This document shows positions 1-8,889 of a DNA stretch of 64,000 nt, one piece after another. Location: the NCBI GenBank assembly GCA_951813555.1, contig OX638344.1:2509076-2573075 (forward strand), written 5' to 3'. Positions within the stretch are counted from its first letter, which is position 1, and the number at the start of each line of letters is the position of its first letter. This DNA is from an uncultured Acidimicrobiales bacterium (GTDB lineage: Bacteria; Actinomycetota; Acidimicrobiia; Acidimicrobiales; Bin134). The notes beneath the pieces are model-generated. The model saw nothing but the letters and a program-made list of their open reading frames with translations, made no database searches and was not told where the DNA came from. Made by a program: the position numbers and the translations under genes.

Positions 1-1001
1 CGCTTCCCGAAGACGCCGCCACCGAGCCGGGGCTGCGGCCGGCCCGGCTGGACGAGTTCGTGGGCCAGTCGGAGCTGAAGGAGCATCTTCACATCATCTT
101 GGGCGCGGCCCGGGGCCGATCGCAGCCGGCTGACCATCTGCTGTTCGCCGGACCCCCCGGATTGGGCAAGACCACACTGGCTCACATCGTGGCCAAGGAG
201 ATGGACGCCGGGCTGCACGTCACCTCGGGGCCGGCGCTGGAGCGGGCCGGCGATTTGGCCGCCATCTTGTCCAAGCTGGAGGACGGCGACGTGCTGTTCA
301 TCGACGAGATCCATCGGCTGCCCCGCATCGTCGAAGAGGTGATGTACCCGGCCATGGAGGACTTCAACGTCGACATCGTGCTGGGCAAGGGGCCGGCAGC
401 CCAGTCGGTTCGCCTCGATCTGGCCAAGTTCACCCTGGTGGGCGCCACCACCCGTACCGGCCTGATAACCGGGCCACTGCGCGACCGGTTCGGCCTGGTA
501 TCACGGCTCGACTACTACTCCGCGGCCGACTTGGAGGCCATCGTGGCTCGGGCGGCCGGCATCCTCGACATACGGGTCGACCAGGCCGGGGCAGCCGAGA
601 TCGCCGGCCGGGCCCGGGGCACCCCCCGCATCGCGAACCGGCTGCTGCGCCGGGTGCGCGACTACGCCGAGGTCAGGGCCGACGGCTTCATCGACCACGC
701 CACCGCGGCCGCGGGGTTGAAGGTGTTCGGCGTGGACCCCGCCGGTTTGGACAAGATCGACCGGGCCATCTTGTCGGCCCTGTGCGAGCGGTTCGGAGGC
801 GGCCCGGTGGGCCTGTCCACCCTGGCCATCAGCGTCAGCGAGCCGGCCGAGACGGTAGAAGACGTGTACGAGCCCTTCCTCATCCAACAGGGCCTTTTGA
901 TGCGCACCCCCCGGGGCCGGGTGGCCACCAGCACGGCGTGGCAGCACTTGGGCTTGGCCCCGCCCGCCAGCGCGGCAGACCAGTCCAACCTGTTCGACTG
1001 A
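1..1001 (+). CDS. ruvB: Holliday junction branch-migration ATPase RuvB (5'-truncated by window edge)
   Basis: RuvB is the hexameric AAA+ motor that, with RuvA, drives branch migration of Holliday junctions. The reading frame is open from position 3, and the residues before the first GTG (60) already match the family ([15 protein letters not shown]), so the gene starts upstream of the window. Visible features are Walker [10 protein letters not shown] near 150, Walker [10 protein letters not shown] near 295, sensor 1 GATTRTG with the GPLRDRFG arginine-finger segment near 445-490, and the C-terminal winged-helix domain ending in LGLAPP. It runs convergently into the repeat-protein gene, with only a 5-base gap. 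In many actinobacteria ruvCAB follows yebC on the same strand; here ruvB faces yebC instead. Confidence 0.97.
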   Translation, partial: LPEDAATEPGLRPARLDEFVGQSELKEHLHIILGAARGRSQPADHLLFAGPPGLGKTTLAHIVAKEMDAGLHVTSGPALERAGDLAAILSKLEDGDVLFIDEIHRLPRIVEEVMYPAMEDFNVDIVLGKGPAAQSVRLDLAKFTLVGATTRTGLITGPLRDRFGLVSRLDYYSAADLEAIVARAAGILDIRVDQAGAAEIAGRARGTPRIANRLLRRVRDYAEVRADGFIDHATAAAGLKVFGVDPAGLDKIDRAILSALCERFGGGPVGLSTLAISVSEPAETVEDVYEPFLIQQGLLMRTPRGRVATSTAWQHLGLAPPASAADQSNLFD

Positions 1002-1006
1002 TCGGC

Positions 1007-1534
1007 CTAGACGAAGAACTGCGCTGCCATCATGGCCCAGACCGTGAACATAAAGCCCGTCAGCGTCACGAAATAGACGCGAGCCTGCTTGGCCATCTCG
1101 GTCCGCAACTCGGCACCCAAGGCTTTGAGGTCTTCTTTGGTGGCAAAGGCCTTCAACTCCTCTTTGGTGGCGAAGGCTTTGAGGTCTTCTTTGGTGGCAA
1201 AGGCCTTCAACTCCTCTTTGGTGGCGAAGGCTTTGAGGTCTTCTTTGGTGGCGAAGGCCTTCAACTCCTCTTTGGTGGCGAAGGCTTTGAGGTCTTCTTT
1301 GGTGGCGAAGGCTTTCAGGTCGTCTTTGGTGGCGAAGGCTTTCAGGTCTTCTTTGGTGGCGAAGACCTTGAAGTCGTCCTTGGTGGCGAAGACCTTGAAG
1401 TCGTGCTTGGTGGCAAGTTGGTCGCGGCCTTCGGGCAGAACACACTTCATCAAGGTCTCTGCGGATCCTTCGCCAATGGTTGCGACCAATTGGTTCACCA
1501 ACTCCGTCCGCTCAATCTCGCTAACCAGTGTCAT
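1007..1534 (-). CDS. Repeat-rich small membrane protein (FATKEDLKA 9-residue repeats)
   Basis: This is a 175-residue protein of unknown function. Residues 1-39 (MTLVSEIERTELVNQL...) are non-repetitive. Residues 40-138 are eleven tandem nonapeptides of the type FATKEDLKA, alternating KEDL and KEEL versions so that a 54-bp higher-order unit is visible in the DNA. A C-terminal hydrophobic segment (VYFVTLTGFMFTVWAMMAAQFFV region) looks like a single membrane anchor. The repeats are strongly charged and probably helical. The overall layout, a charged repeat or coiled coil followed by a terminal anchor, recalls DUF1640/CCDC90-like proteins, but I cannot assign it firmly. Copy number is likely unstable because several units are near identical at the DNA level. 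Confidence 0.75.
   Translation of the reverse strand: MTLVSEIERTELVNQLVATIGEGSAETLMKCVLPEGRDQLATKHDFKVFATKDDFKVFATKEDLKAFATKDDLKAFATKEDLKAFATKEELKAFATKEDLKAFATKEELKAFATKEDLKAFATKEELKAFATKEDLKALGAELRTEMAKQARVYFVTLTGFMFTVWAMMAAQFFV
1121..1417. repeat. Eleven 27-bp tandem repeats inside a CDS
   Basis: There are eleven in-frame 27-bp units encoding FATKEDLKA-type nonapeptides. Alternating units differ consistently (KED versus KEE and synonymous changes), giving a 54-bp superperiod. The units are contiguous with no unique spacers, so this is a coding minisatellite and not a CRISPR array. Confidence 0.9.
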
Positions 1535-1670
1535 CAGATTCCCTCTCCATTTTGAATTTGAAAGGGAACCCTTCGACGCCGATCAGCGAAGCCAGTTCCG
1601 ACTGCACTTTGTAACATATCGACTCGGCCGAGAAAAGACAACCACCCTGGCAAACCCTGCCGAAGGCCCC

Positions 1671-2420
1671 TCAGTTGGCGGCGGCTTGGAGGATGTCGTC
1701 GGGGATGTCGAAGTTGGCGTAGACGTCTTGGACGTCGTCGTGGTCGTCGAGGGCGTCGATGAGGCGGAGGACAGCCCGGGCGGCTTCGGCGCTGTCGACG
1801 CCCACCACGGAAGTGGGCAGCATGGTGGAAGACGCTGACATGAAGGCGATTTCCACTTCAGCCAAGGCATCGCGCATGGCCGTTAGGTCGGAGGGGTCGC
1901 AGGTGAGGCGCCAGGTGTCGCCCTCGTCGGCCAAGTCCTCGCCGCCGGCGTCGAGGGCGGCCATCATCAGCTCGTCCTCATCGACGGCGCGGTCCAAGAT
2001 CACCACCCCTTTGCGCTCGAACTGCCAGGCCACCGCGCCGGGCTCGGCCAGAGACCCTCCGTTGCGGGTGAACAGCGCCCGCACCTCCGAGCTGGTGCGA
2101 TTGCGGTTGTCGGTGAGCGTCTCCACGTAGAGGGCCACGCCGCCGGGGGCATATCCCTCGTAGTAAACCGACTCGTAGGACACCCCTTCGAGCTCGCCGG
2201 TCCCCCGCTTGATGGCTCGCTCGATGGTGTCGAGGGGCACCGAGTTGTCCCTGGCCTTCTGGAACATGGTGCGCAGCGTGGGGTTGGCGTCGATGTCGCC
2301 GCCTCCCTCGCGGGCGGCCACCTCAACTTGGCGGATGAGCTTGGCGAACAGCTTGCCCCGGCGCTTGTCGGCTGCACCCTTGCGGTGCTTGATGGTGGCC
2401 CACTTGGAGTGTCCAGACAT
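1671..2420 (-). CDS. yebC: YebC/TACO1-family transcriptional or translational regulator
   Basis: This 249-residue protein has the family signature start MSGHSKWATIKHRKGAADKRRGK and the usual length of 240-250. Family members have been described as DNA-binding regulators and, more recently, as ribosome-associated factors that relieve stalling at proline stretches. The three-domain family pattern is preserved, including GTGELEGVSYESVYYEGYAP and the acidic C-terminus (DDHDDVQDVYANFDIP). The start ATG lies 12 bases downstream of the pdxT stop, so pdxS, pdxT and yebC probably form one transcript. The cytoplasmic role in this organism cannot be read from sequence. Confidence 0.95.
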   Translation of the reverse strand: MSGHSKWATIKHRKGAADKRRGKLFAKLIRQVEVAAREGGGDIDANPTLRTMFQKARDNSVPLDTIERAIKRGTGELEGVSYESVYYEGYAPGGVALYVETLTDNRNRTSSEVRALFTRNGGSLAEPGAVAWQFERKGVVILDRAVDEDELMMAALDAGGEDLADEGDTWRLTCDPSDLTAMRDALAEVEIAFMSASSTMLPTSVVGVDSAEAARAVLRLIDALDDHDDVQDVYANFDIPDDILQAAAN

Positions 2421-2432
2421 GCGTGCTCTCCC

Positions 2433-2999
2433 CTATTCCTGCTCTGTGAACCAACGGTGGATTCGATCGTCGTCGGCCAACTCGGGGTGGAACGACGACA
2501 CTATCGTTGAGCCTTGGCGGCACAGCACCGGCACCCCGTCAAGCTCGGCCAGAACCTCCACCCCCGCGCCCACCGACTCGACCACCGGGGCCCGGATGAA
2601 CACTCCGGGAAAGGCCGATTCCCACCCCTCAACCTCGATCGACGCACTGAACGACTCCGACTGGCGGCCATAGCCGTTGCGCCGCACCGCCGCATCGACG
2701 GCCCCGAAGCAGCGCTGGCCGGGATAACCGTCCACCACCTCGGCGGCCAACAGGATCAGTCCGGCGCAGGTCCCGAGCACCGGCAGTCCGTCGGCCAAGC
2801 GATCAGTGAGCGGGTCGGCCAAGCCGTTGGCCTCCAGCAGCTTGGAGATGGCGGTGGACTCGCCGCCGGGAATCACCAGCCGGTCGACCTCGGCCAGTTC
2901 TTCGGGGGTGCGGACTTGGACCGCAGCCACCCCCAGCCGGTTCAGAACCCGCTCATGGAGCCCAAATGCCCCCTGAAGGGCCAACACCCCGACCTTCAC
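2433..2999 (-). CDS. pdxT: Pyridoxal 5'-phosphate synthase glutaminase subunit PdxT
   Basis: PdxT hydrolyses glutamine and passes ammonia to PdxS for de novo PLP synthesis. The 188-residue length is typical. Residues 1-10 give the family N-terminus (MKVGVLALQG). GGEST (45-49) is the oxyanion/PdxS-contact region. The catalytic triad is visible as Cys78 in GTCAGL plus His171 and Glu173 in the FHPE motif. It lies 54 bases downstream of pdxS and just upstream of yebC, the normal actinobacterial order. Confidence 0.96.
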   Translation of the reverse strand: MKVGVLALQGAFGLHERVLNRLGVAAVQVRTPEELAEVDRLVIPGGESTAISKLLEANGLADPLTDRLADGLPVLGTCAGLILLAAEVVDGYPGQRCFGAVDAAVRRNGYGRQSESFSASIEVEGWESAFPGVFIRAPVVESVGAGVEVLAELDGVPVLCRQGSTIVSSFHPELADDDRIHRWFTEQE

Positions 3000-3053
3000 C
3001 CGGGGGCTCCGGGTCTCGGGGCGACGTCTCGATCTGCTGCACGCTCAGCCCTG

Positions 3054-3953
3054 CTACCAGCCGCGGTCGGCCAGCCGGGTCTCGAGGCCGTCGATCTCCA
3101 GGCCGGGCATGGGATCGCCCAGCCCGCGGCTCACCTTGGCCAGGATGTGAGGGTCGCGGTAGTTGGTGGCCGCCTCCACGATGGCCTTGGCCCGGGGTGC
3201 CGGGTCGGAGGATTTGAAGATCCCCGAGCCAACGAATACCGCCTCGGCGCCGAGCTGCATAACCAGCCCGGCATCGGCCGGCGTCGAGATGCCCCCCGCG
3301 CAGAACATCGGCACCGGCAGCCAGCCGGTCTCGGCCACCTCCCGAACCAGCGGCAGCGGGGCTTGGAGCTGCTTGGCCCAGTCGAACAGCTCGGCCGAGT
3401 CGGCCTGGGTGATCCGGCGGATGTCGCCGATGATCGAGCGGAGATGGCGGACGGCCTCCACGATGTTGCCGGTGCCGGCCTCGCCCTTGGAGCGGATCAT
3501 GCACGCTCCCTCGGAGATGCGCCGCAGGGCCTCGCCCAGGTTGGTGGCCCCGCACACGAACGGCACGGTGAACGCCCACTTGTCTATGTGGTGGGCCTCG
3601 TCGGCGGGGGTCAGCACCTCGCTCTCGTCGATGTAGTCCACATCGAGGGCTTCCAGAATCTGAGCCTCCACGAAGTGGCCGATCCGGGCCTTGGCCATGA
3701 CCGGGATGGTGACCGCCTCTTGGATGCCGGCGATCATCTCGGGATCGCTCATGCGGGCCACCCCGCCGTCGCGGCGGATGTCGGCGGGAACCCGCTCCAG
3801 GGCCATCACCGCCACCGCCCCGGCATCCTCGGCCACCTTGGCGTGCTCGGGAGTGACCACATCCATGATGACGCCGCCCTTGAGCATCTCGGCCAGTCCC
3901 CGCTTGACCAGAGGGGTCCCCGTTTCGCGGCCTGTCACAGACTCAGCAGCCAT
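3054..3953 (-). CDS. pdxS: Pyridoxal 5'-phosphate synthase lyase subunit PdxS
   Basis: This is the TIM-barrel subunit of the DXP-independent PLP synthase, which condenses ribose 5-phosphate, glyceraldehyde 3-phosphate and ammonia. It has 299 residues, the usual length. The imine-forming lysine is Lys88 in VMAKARIGH and the second catalytic lysine is Lys156 in [11 protein letters not shown]. The phosphate-binding segment FVGSGIFKS near the C-terminus is present. The ATG at 3953 is followed by a short variable leader and then [20 protein letters not shown], the conserved family start. It is the first gene of a likely pdxS-pdxT-yebC unit. Confidence 0.97.
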   Translation of the reverse strand: MAAESVTGRETGTPLVKRGLAEMLKGGVIMDVVTPEHAKVAEDAGAVAVMALERVPADIRRDGGVARMSDPEMIAGIQEAVTIPVMAKARIGHFVEAQILEALDVDYIDESEVLTPADEAHHIDKWAFTVPFVCGATNLGEALRRISEGACMIRSKGEAGTGNIVEAVRHLRSIIGDIRRITQADSAELFDWAKQLQAPLPLVREVAETGWLPVPMFCAGGISTPADAGLVMQLGAEAVFVGSGIFKSSDPAPRAKAIVEAATNYRDPHILAKVSRGLGDPMPGLEIDGLETRLADRGW

Positions 3954-4014
3954 GGTTGCAGTCTATGGCTTTCGGCATAGAAAACGCGGTGTCGGTTTCC
4001 CGCATCGCCCCAAG

Positions 4015-5328
4015 CTATCGCTGCTCGAGCAGGTTCTCGGCGAATTCCTCCACCATCACCAGGACATCTCCCCCGGGCAGGGCGATGAAGGTCTGGCCGG
4101 GGGTAAGCCGCACCGGATTGCCGTCGCCGTCGGTCACCAGCCACGGCTGGCTGGCCGACGGGCGAGTCCACTGGCCTCGGATCAGGTGGCCGTCGGTGAA
4201 CACCAGGGCAACACCTCCGTCGGCATCGACGGTGATGGCCTCAGGACTCCGGGAATCAGAAGCGCTGGCGGCGTAGCGGGTTTGGAGCACTACCACGTTG
4301 GCCGGTGCCACCTGGACGGGGTCGACGTCGGGGTTGGGGGTGCCGTCGGGATGGCGGGCCAGGTCTACATGGGGGGTTCCGTCCTGCCAGCGGGGCCAAG
4401 CCCCCGATTCGTCATCCCAGGCGAAATGGGCGATTACGCTGCCGAGATATCGGATTTCCACGCCGGGCACCGCCTGAGCGCTTGATGGGAGGCCCTCCCC
4501 TGCTTGGCGGTACTCGAACAGCGGCTCGGGCGCTTCCAGACGGCTGGGCGCGGCATTCCAGATGGCCGAGGTGGTGGTGTACAGGCTCCACGGCCGCACC
4601 CGATCCGCCACCAGCCAGTAGTCGTCGGGCAGGTTGTCCCAGCGCAGCTCATAGAGCTTGCCGTTGATCTGGCTCTGGGAGATTTCCCGGAGCACGCCCG
4701 GATTGGCCCCGGAGTGGCCGTATATCGGCTGGCCGAAGTTGGCCAGGATATCGGGATCAGAACTGCGGGCCGACCGGACCGGGCCCAGCGGGTTGGCGCC
4801 CTGACTGTGGAATACGGCCATCAGCCGGGTGATCCCCTCCACCCGGGCCTCGATGAGCACATCAGCCTGGTTGATGCCGGTCTGGGGTCGGCCCACGCTG
4901 CTAGTGCCGATCTTCACTGCCAAGGCGGGCCGATCCATGATGGAGGGATCGTCCAGAGGTTCTCCGGTGAGCGGCTCGGTGGGGCCCGGTTGAGGGGTGG
5001 GGGTGGCCGGATCGGCTTCAGGGGTACCGTCTTCTCTCGGCCCCTGGGTCGCAGAGGGATCGGGTTCGGAGCCGACCGAGTCGGTGCCATCGGGTTCGGG
5101 GCCGGATGGCGCGGCCGTGGCCTCGCCTGGGACGTCCGGCGCCCTATCCCCGGTAGGTGCGCTCGTCGCCTCCGAGGCTGGCGCGGCGGTGCTGGTTCCC
5201 GCCGCCCCGTTGGCGGGGTCACTCTCGTTCGAACCGCCGCAGGCCGCGGCCACCAGAGCCGCGGCCAGCAGCGGGGCGGCAGTTCTCACGCGCCAGGACG
5301 CGCGCCGAGCAGCGGACAGGCTTCCCAT
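4015..5328 (-). CDS. DUF3048 (YerB-like) lipoprotein
   Basis: This is a 437-residue secreted lipoprotein. A basic N-terminus and hydrophobic stretch end in a lipobox (LVAAAC, Cys30). A long Pro/Ser/Thr/Glu-rich low-complexity linker covers about residues 31-120. The DUF3048 N-terminal domain follows (RPALAVKIGTSSVGRPQTG, then the VEGITRLMAVFHS and GPVRSARSSD motifs), and the C-terminal DUF3048 domain covers roughly 330-437 (VFTDGHLIRGQW, TPGQTFIALP). The function of DUF3048 is unknown; the B. subtilis member is YerB. Its ATG overlaps the stop of the M48-like gene (ATGA), so translation is probably coupled. Confidence 0.92.
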   Translation of the reverse strand: MGSLSAARRASWRVRTAAPLLAAALVAAACGGSNESDPANGAAGTSTAAPASEATSAPTGDRAPDVPGEATAAPSGPEPDGTDSVGSEPDPSATQGPREDGTPEADPATPTPQPGPTEPLTGEPLDDPSIMDRPALAVKIGTSSVGRPQTGINQADVLIEARVEGITRLMAVFHSQGANPLGPVRSARSSDPDILANFGQPIYGHSGANPGVLREISQSQINGKLYELRWDNLPDDYWLVADRVRPWSLYTTTSAIWNAAPSRLEAPEPLFEYRQAGEGLPSSAQAVPGVEIRYLGSVIAHFAWDDESGAWPRWQDGTPHVDLARHPDGTPNPDVDPVQVAPANVVVLQTRYAASASDSRSPEAITVDADGGVALVFTDGHLIRGQWTRPSASQPWLVTDGDGNPVRLTPGQTFIALPGGDVLVMVEEFAENLLEQR

Positions 5329-6083
5329 CAGAGTTCATTCAGCGCGGCGATGCGGGTATCCAGCCGGGGATGGCGGATGGCGTCGGCGATCCCCCAATCG
5401 GGCTCATCGATCCACATGTGCAACGCAGCCACTGTGGCCGATGGTACCTCAGCGGTTTGGCTGGAAAGTGTCATCAGCGCAGACAGCAGACCGGGTGGAT
5501 ACCGGGTCAGCGATACCGCTTCGAAGTCGGCTTCCAGGCTCCGGCCAGCTGGCAGTACCCGGCCAATCACCCGGCTGCGCAACCAGCCGGCCGGCCCCAG
5601 CGGCCAGGCCAGGAGGATACCGATCAGCGTTTCGAAAGCGGCATCGCCCCGGCGGATGCGGCACAGATGATGGGCCAGCAGTCCCTCCAATTCGATGCGC
5701 TCGAGCTGTTCGACCGCCCCGGTGGTGACGACGATGGCGGCACGAGCGGGGGTGCGGGCCGCGGCCAGGGCATTGATGGAGTCGGATCGGATGATGCGCA
5801 GCTCGGGCGTGGGAATGCCGTGGTTCATGCACAGGCCCTCCAGCACATTGGCGAGGATCTCCTCGGCCGCGCCGTGGGGGGCTTGGCCGCCGGTGAGGAA
5901 CAGCAGCAACCGCCAAGCGGTCAGGCGCAGCCCACCGGCGGCGGCCGCGCCGGCGACCACCGCGATGACGGCGGCAGCAAGCCAGGGCACGCCGACGAGG
6001 GCGAGAACAACCAGAGCTACCACCCCGACAACCCCGCCCAGAATGCCGAGGGCCGCCGCGGATCGACGTGGACCGCGGCTCAC
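5328..6083 (-). CDS. M48-family (HtpX-like) membrane protein with a degenerate zinc site
   Basis: This 251-residue protein has two N-terminal hydrophobic segments (about 10-50) followed by an M48/HtpX-type domain. Family landmarks are GIPTPELRII, SINALAAARTPARAAIVVTTGAVEQL, EADFEAV (Glu184, where M48 enzymes carry the third zinc ligand) and the C-terminal HPRLDTRIAALNEL. The catalytic HExxH is not present: the aligned segment LLAHHLCRI (138-142) reads HHLCR, which lacks the general-base Glu and the second His. It is therefore likely a pseudopeptidase. The start is GTG, overlapping the stop of the upstream glycosyltransferase; its own stop overlaps the DUF3048 start. Confidence 0.8.
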   Translation of the reverse strand: MSRGPRRSAAALGILGGVVGVVALVVLALVGVPWLAAAVIAVVAGAAAAGGLRLTAWRLLLFLTGGQAPHGAAEEILANVLEGLCMNHGIPTPELRIIRSDSINALAAARTPARAAIVVTTGAVEQLERIELEGLLAHHLCRIRRGDAAFETLIGILLAWPLGPAGWLRSRVIGRVLPAGRSLEADFEAVSLTRYPPGLLSALMTLSSQTAEVPSATVAALHMWIDEPDWGIADAIRHPRLDTRIAALNEL

Positions 6084-7201
6084 GATGCCCCCTTGTTGGG
6101 GCTGGTCTCGCGTCTTGGGACCCGGACCCGGCGGCGGGCGGCCAAGTCGGCATAGATCTCGGTATAGCGACTGGCCAGCTTGTCCATGGAGAACCGCTGG
6201 GCCCGGTGCAACCCCGATTCCACCAAGGAGCCCGCCGTGTCAGGGTCGAACAGCACTCGCTTGAGGGCGGCAGCCAATGCGGCGGCATCGCCGGGCTCTG
6301 AGAGCAGCGCGTCGCGTCCGGGCCGGGCCACGATGGCGTAGGCGTCCAGATCGGAGGCCACGATCGGAGTCCGAGCGGCCATGGCTTCCAGCAGCACCAC
6401 CCCGAACGACTCGCCGAACAGAGACGGGGCGCAGAACACATCGGCGCCCTGCAAGCGGGCCTGCTTCTCCGCGTCGGAGATCCGGCCCAGCCACTCCACC
6501 CGGGGGTCGTCTCCGGCCTGCGCTTTCAGGCCATCGGTTTCGGGGCCGTCGCCTCCCACCCACAGTCGCACCTCAGGCGGCAGATGCTGAAGGGCCTCGA
6601 TCAGGATGCCCAGCCCTTTGCGGGGCTCGTGGCGGCCCACAAAGAAGATGGTGGGCTGAGATGTCTCAATCGGCTCGGCTGAGGGAGCCTCCAACTCCAC
6701 GCCGTTGAACACCAGCTCGTATCGACCGCCCAGCTCTCCCTCGGCCAAGCGACGGGCGTCCTCGGACACCGCGCAGCGATAGTCCAGGCGGTTGGCCAAT
6801 GCTCGCACTATGGGGCGCAGATACTGGTAGGCGGTGCTGTGGCCGGCCCGGTGAAAGGTGCCCAGCAGCGGCGCCGACTTCAGCACCGCGGCCGTGTTGG
6901 TGGGTCCGGGGGCCAGAGGCTCATGGAGGTGGAGCACGTCGAAGTTCTCGTCGCGCAGCACCCGGATCGTGCGGAGCTGGGCCGGAGGGTCGGGGGCCAA
7001 GGGGGCGATGGAGCCGTTGGCCGCGGTGGGCAAGCTGTTGCCCAGCGGCGTGACCGACTCGTCGGGGGGAGGGCCGTCGCACGGCGCCAGCACTCGGGCT
7101 TCCACTCCCATGCGGCGCAGGGAGCGGGCCAGTCCCATGACCTGGCCTTGGACTCCGCCGGGGATGGTGAGGCTGTAGGGGCAAACGAGCCCAACCCTCA
7201 T
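6080..7201 (-). CDS. pimA: GT4 mannosyltransferase, PimA-like (phosphatidylinositol mannoside synthesis)
   Basis: This 373-residue GT4 enzyme probably transfers mannose from GDP-mannose to phosphatidyl-myo-inositol at the cytoplasmic face of the membrane. The N-terminus MRVGLVCPYSLTIPGGVQGQ matches PimA. The GT4 nucleotide-binding region is visible as IFFVGRHEPRKGL, and the EX7E motif lies in ESFGVVLLEA. I chose the ATG at 7201, which overlaps the acyltransferase stop (ATGA), over a start 132 bases further upstream whose extra residues do not resemble the family. The pgsA, acyltransferase, GT4 order is the conserved actinobacterial PIM operon. Confidence 0.9.
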   Translation of the reverse strand: MRVGLVCPYSLTIPGGVQGQVMGLARSLRRMGVEARVLAPCDGPPPDESVTPLGNSLPTAANGSIAPLAPDPPAQLRTIRVLRDENFDVLHLHEPLAPGPTNTAAVLKSAPLLGTFHRAGHSTAYQYLRPIVRALANRLDYRCAVSEDARRLAEGELGGRYELVFNGVELEAPSAEPIETSQPTIFFVGRHEPRKGLGILIEALQHLPPEVRLWVGGDGPETDGLKAQAGDDPRVEWLGRISDAEKQARLQGADVFCAPSLFGESFGVVLLEAMAARTPIVASDLDAYAIVARPGRDALLSEPGDAAALAAALKRVLFDPDTAGSLVESGLHRAQRFSMDKLASRYTEIYADLAARRRVRVPRRETSPNKGAS

Positions 7202-8214
7202 CCCGGCACTCTCTCTTTGCCGGGATGTCGGAGGGAGCCATCGTTGTCGGGTCGGTTCACACCCCTCCGTTCCTGGCGGAATCTTCGGAGGGCGTCGGTG
7301 TCGCTGGGCCAGTTGGGCTGCATGAGGTGCCATTGCTCGGGGGCAGCGCGGATCAACTCTTCCAAGGACCGGGCCAGATCTTGGGTGATCCGGGCCACAT
7401 CCGCCCGCAGTCTTCCTTCACGCTCGGCGGGGACCGGTGGCATCACAACAGCCCGATGACTGGGCCCATCCTGATAGACCGCGGCGGGCAGAATTGCCGC
7501 GCCGGTCCGCAGCGCCAGGGCAGCCGGACCGCCGGGCAGCAGCGTGCGCTCTCCGAAGAACTCCACCTCCACTCCCCCGCGGCCGACCTGTCGATCGGCG
7601 AGCAGGCACACCACCTGCCCCGACCTCAGCGACTTGATAAGCGCCGAGACTGCGTCCGGACCCAGGGCCACAATGTCGATGCCCATGCGGCGCCGCTCCT
7701 CCACCATCCAATCGAACAGTCGAGCTGTCTTGAGCGGTTCGACCACCGATATCACCGGGTAGCCGGGGATGCGGGCCATCCATGTCCCGGCCCACTCCCA
7801 ACCTCCGAGATGGGGAAGAGCCAGTATGGGGGCTGTGCCGGTGTCGATGGCCTCTTGAATGTGGTGATACCCCTCGTGGCTGAATCCGGCATCGACCTCG
7901 GCGTTGTTCAGATCGCCGAGCCGGGCGCCATCGAACCAGTACCGGGCGTACGACTCGAACGAGGCCTGCACCGCCTGGGCCAGCGCTTCACCCTGCAATT
8001 CGGGGCCGCAAACCCTCTGGAGGCGGCGCTCGGTGATGAAGCGGCGCTCAGGCAGTAATCGGTAGGCAGTGCGGCTGATGGCCCGGGTGAGGGCTGCTCC
8101 GACCGATAGCGGCAGTCGGCGGGCCAAGGCCGCGCCGCTGCGGTACAGCACCACGTCAACCGAGAGGCGGCGGGTTCGAGCAACGGGAGGAGTGGCTCCT
8201 TCGGCGGCGGTCAT
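7198..8214 (-). CDS. LpxL/HtrB-type acyltransferase, probable phosphatidylinositol mannoside acyltransferase
   Basis: This 338-residue lysophospholipid acyltransferase-fold protein carries the catalytic HX4E motif in LPHLGGWEWAG and downstream family segments (LLADRQVGRGGVEVEFFG, LPGGPAALALRTGAAILP). Mycobacterial PatA, encoded at the same place between pgsA and pimA, acylates the mannose of PIM; I infer the same job here from sequence type and context. The start used is the ATG at 8214 (MTAAEGATPP), which overlaps the pgsA stop as ATGA; a longer frame to 8298 would overlap pgsA needlessly. Its stop overlaps the GT4 start in the same way. Confidence 0.88.
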   Translation of the reverse strand: MTAAEGATPPVARTRRLSVDVVLYRSGAALARRLPLSVGAALTRAISRTAYRLLPERRFITERRLQRVCGPELQGEALAQAVQASFESYARYWFDGARLGDLNNAEVDAGFSHEGYHHIQEAIDTGTAPILALPHLGGWEWAGTWMARIPGYPVISVVEPLKTARLFDWMVEERRRMGIDIVALGPDAVSALIKSLRSGQVVCLLADRQVGRGGVEVEFFGERTLLPGGPAALALRTGAAILPAAVYQDGPSHRAVVMPPVPAEREGRLRADVARITQDLARSLEELIRAAPEQWHLMQPNWPSDTDALRRFRQERRGVNRPDNDGSLRHPGKERVPG

Positions 8215-8804
8215 ACTGAGTGCAGGGTGTCGGCTTGACGCCAGACCTTGGCAAATCGGTGCAAGGCGGTGGCCGCAGTGAGGCCCAGCATGGCCCACAG
8301 CACCGGGATCAGGACGAAGCTGAAGGCCAGTCCGGCGCCGAGCACAATGAACCGCTCAGCCCGCTCCATGAGCCCGCCCTTGGCGTCGAGCCCAAGCGAC
8401 TCGGCCTTGGCCCGCTGATAGGAGACCAGCGAGGCCACTGCCATGAGGGCCACGGGCAGCATGAAGATGCGACCGGGCTCGGTGGATCCCAAATACCAGG
8501 CCAATCCCCCGAACAGCAGGGCGTCGCACACCCGATCGCTGACGGAGTCGAAGAAGGCGCCCCGGACCGAGCTGGTGCCTGAGGCCTTGGCGATGGGTCC
8601 GTCGAGGGCGTCAGAGAGACCGGCGAGGACCAAGAAGATCAGGCCGAGGATCAGCTGGCCTCGACCGATGACGACGGCGGCCACCGCGGCCATGACGATG
8701 CCGAAGAAGGTAACCCCATCGGCGCTCACGCCCAACCGACAGAGGACGGCGCCGATGGGATCAAGCCCACGATTGACCGCCGAGCGCCAATTGCCGTCGA
8801 ACAT
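8211..8804 (-). CDS. pgsA: CDP-alcohol phosphatidyltransferase (PgsA-type, likely phosphatidylinositol phosphate synthase)
   Basis: This is a 197-residue polytopic enzyme of the CDP-alcohol phosphatidyltransferase family. The active-site signature D-x2-D-G-x2-A-(R/K)-x8-G-x3-D-x3-D is readable in SDALDGPIAKASG followed by RGAFFDSVSDRV; the usual Arg after Ala is Lys here. In actinobacteria the copy located in the PIM operon makes phosphatidylinositol phosphate from CDP-diacylglycerol and inositol phosphate, feeding the acyltransferase and GT4 genes downstream. It has several hydrophobic segments and ends in ATGA overlap with the acyltransferase gene. Confidence 0.9.
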   Translation of the reverse strand: MFDGNWRSAVNRGLDPIGAVLCRLGVSADGVTFFGIVMAAVAAVVIGRGQLILGLIFLVLAGLSDALDGPIAKASGTSSVRGAFFDSVSDRVCDALLFGGLAWYLGSTEPGRIFMLPVALMAVASLVSYQRAKAESLGLDAKGGLMERAERFIVLGAGLAFSFVLIPVLWAMLGLTAATALHRFAKVWRQADTLHSV

Positions 8805-8889
8805 GTGACCTCTACTCTACTTCTGAGCTTGAACGGAGGTCAGTCCAGTGGCCCGGTCTCGACTCACAAGCCGCCCGGAGCCCTGCTCG

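Noticed and set aside
1121..1417. Regular 27-bp repeats resembling a CRISPR array
   Set aside because: Units are contiguous without unique spacers, stay in frame and encode a consistent nonapeptide.
501..1445. Minus-strand 314-codon frame across ruvB and the repeat gene
   Set aside because: It reads the repeat gene out of frame (LRHQRRPES repeats) and is antisense to ruvB; the FATKEDLKA frame is the coherent one.
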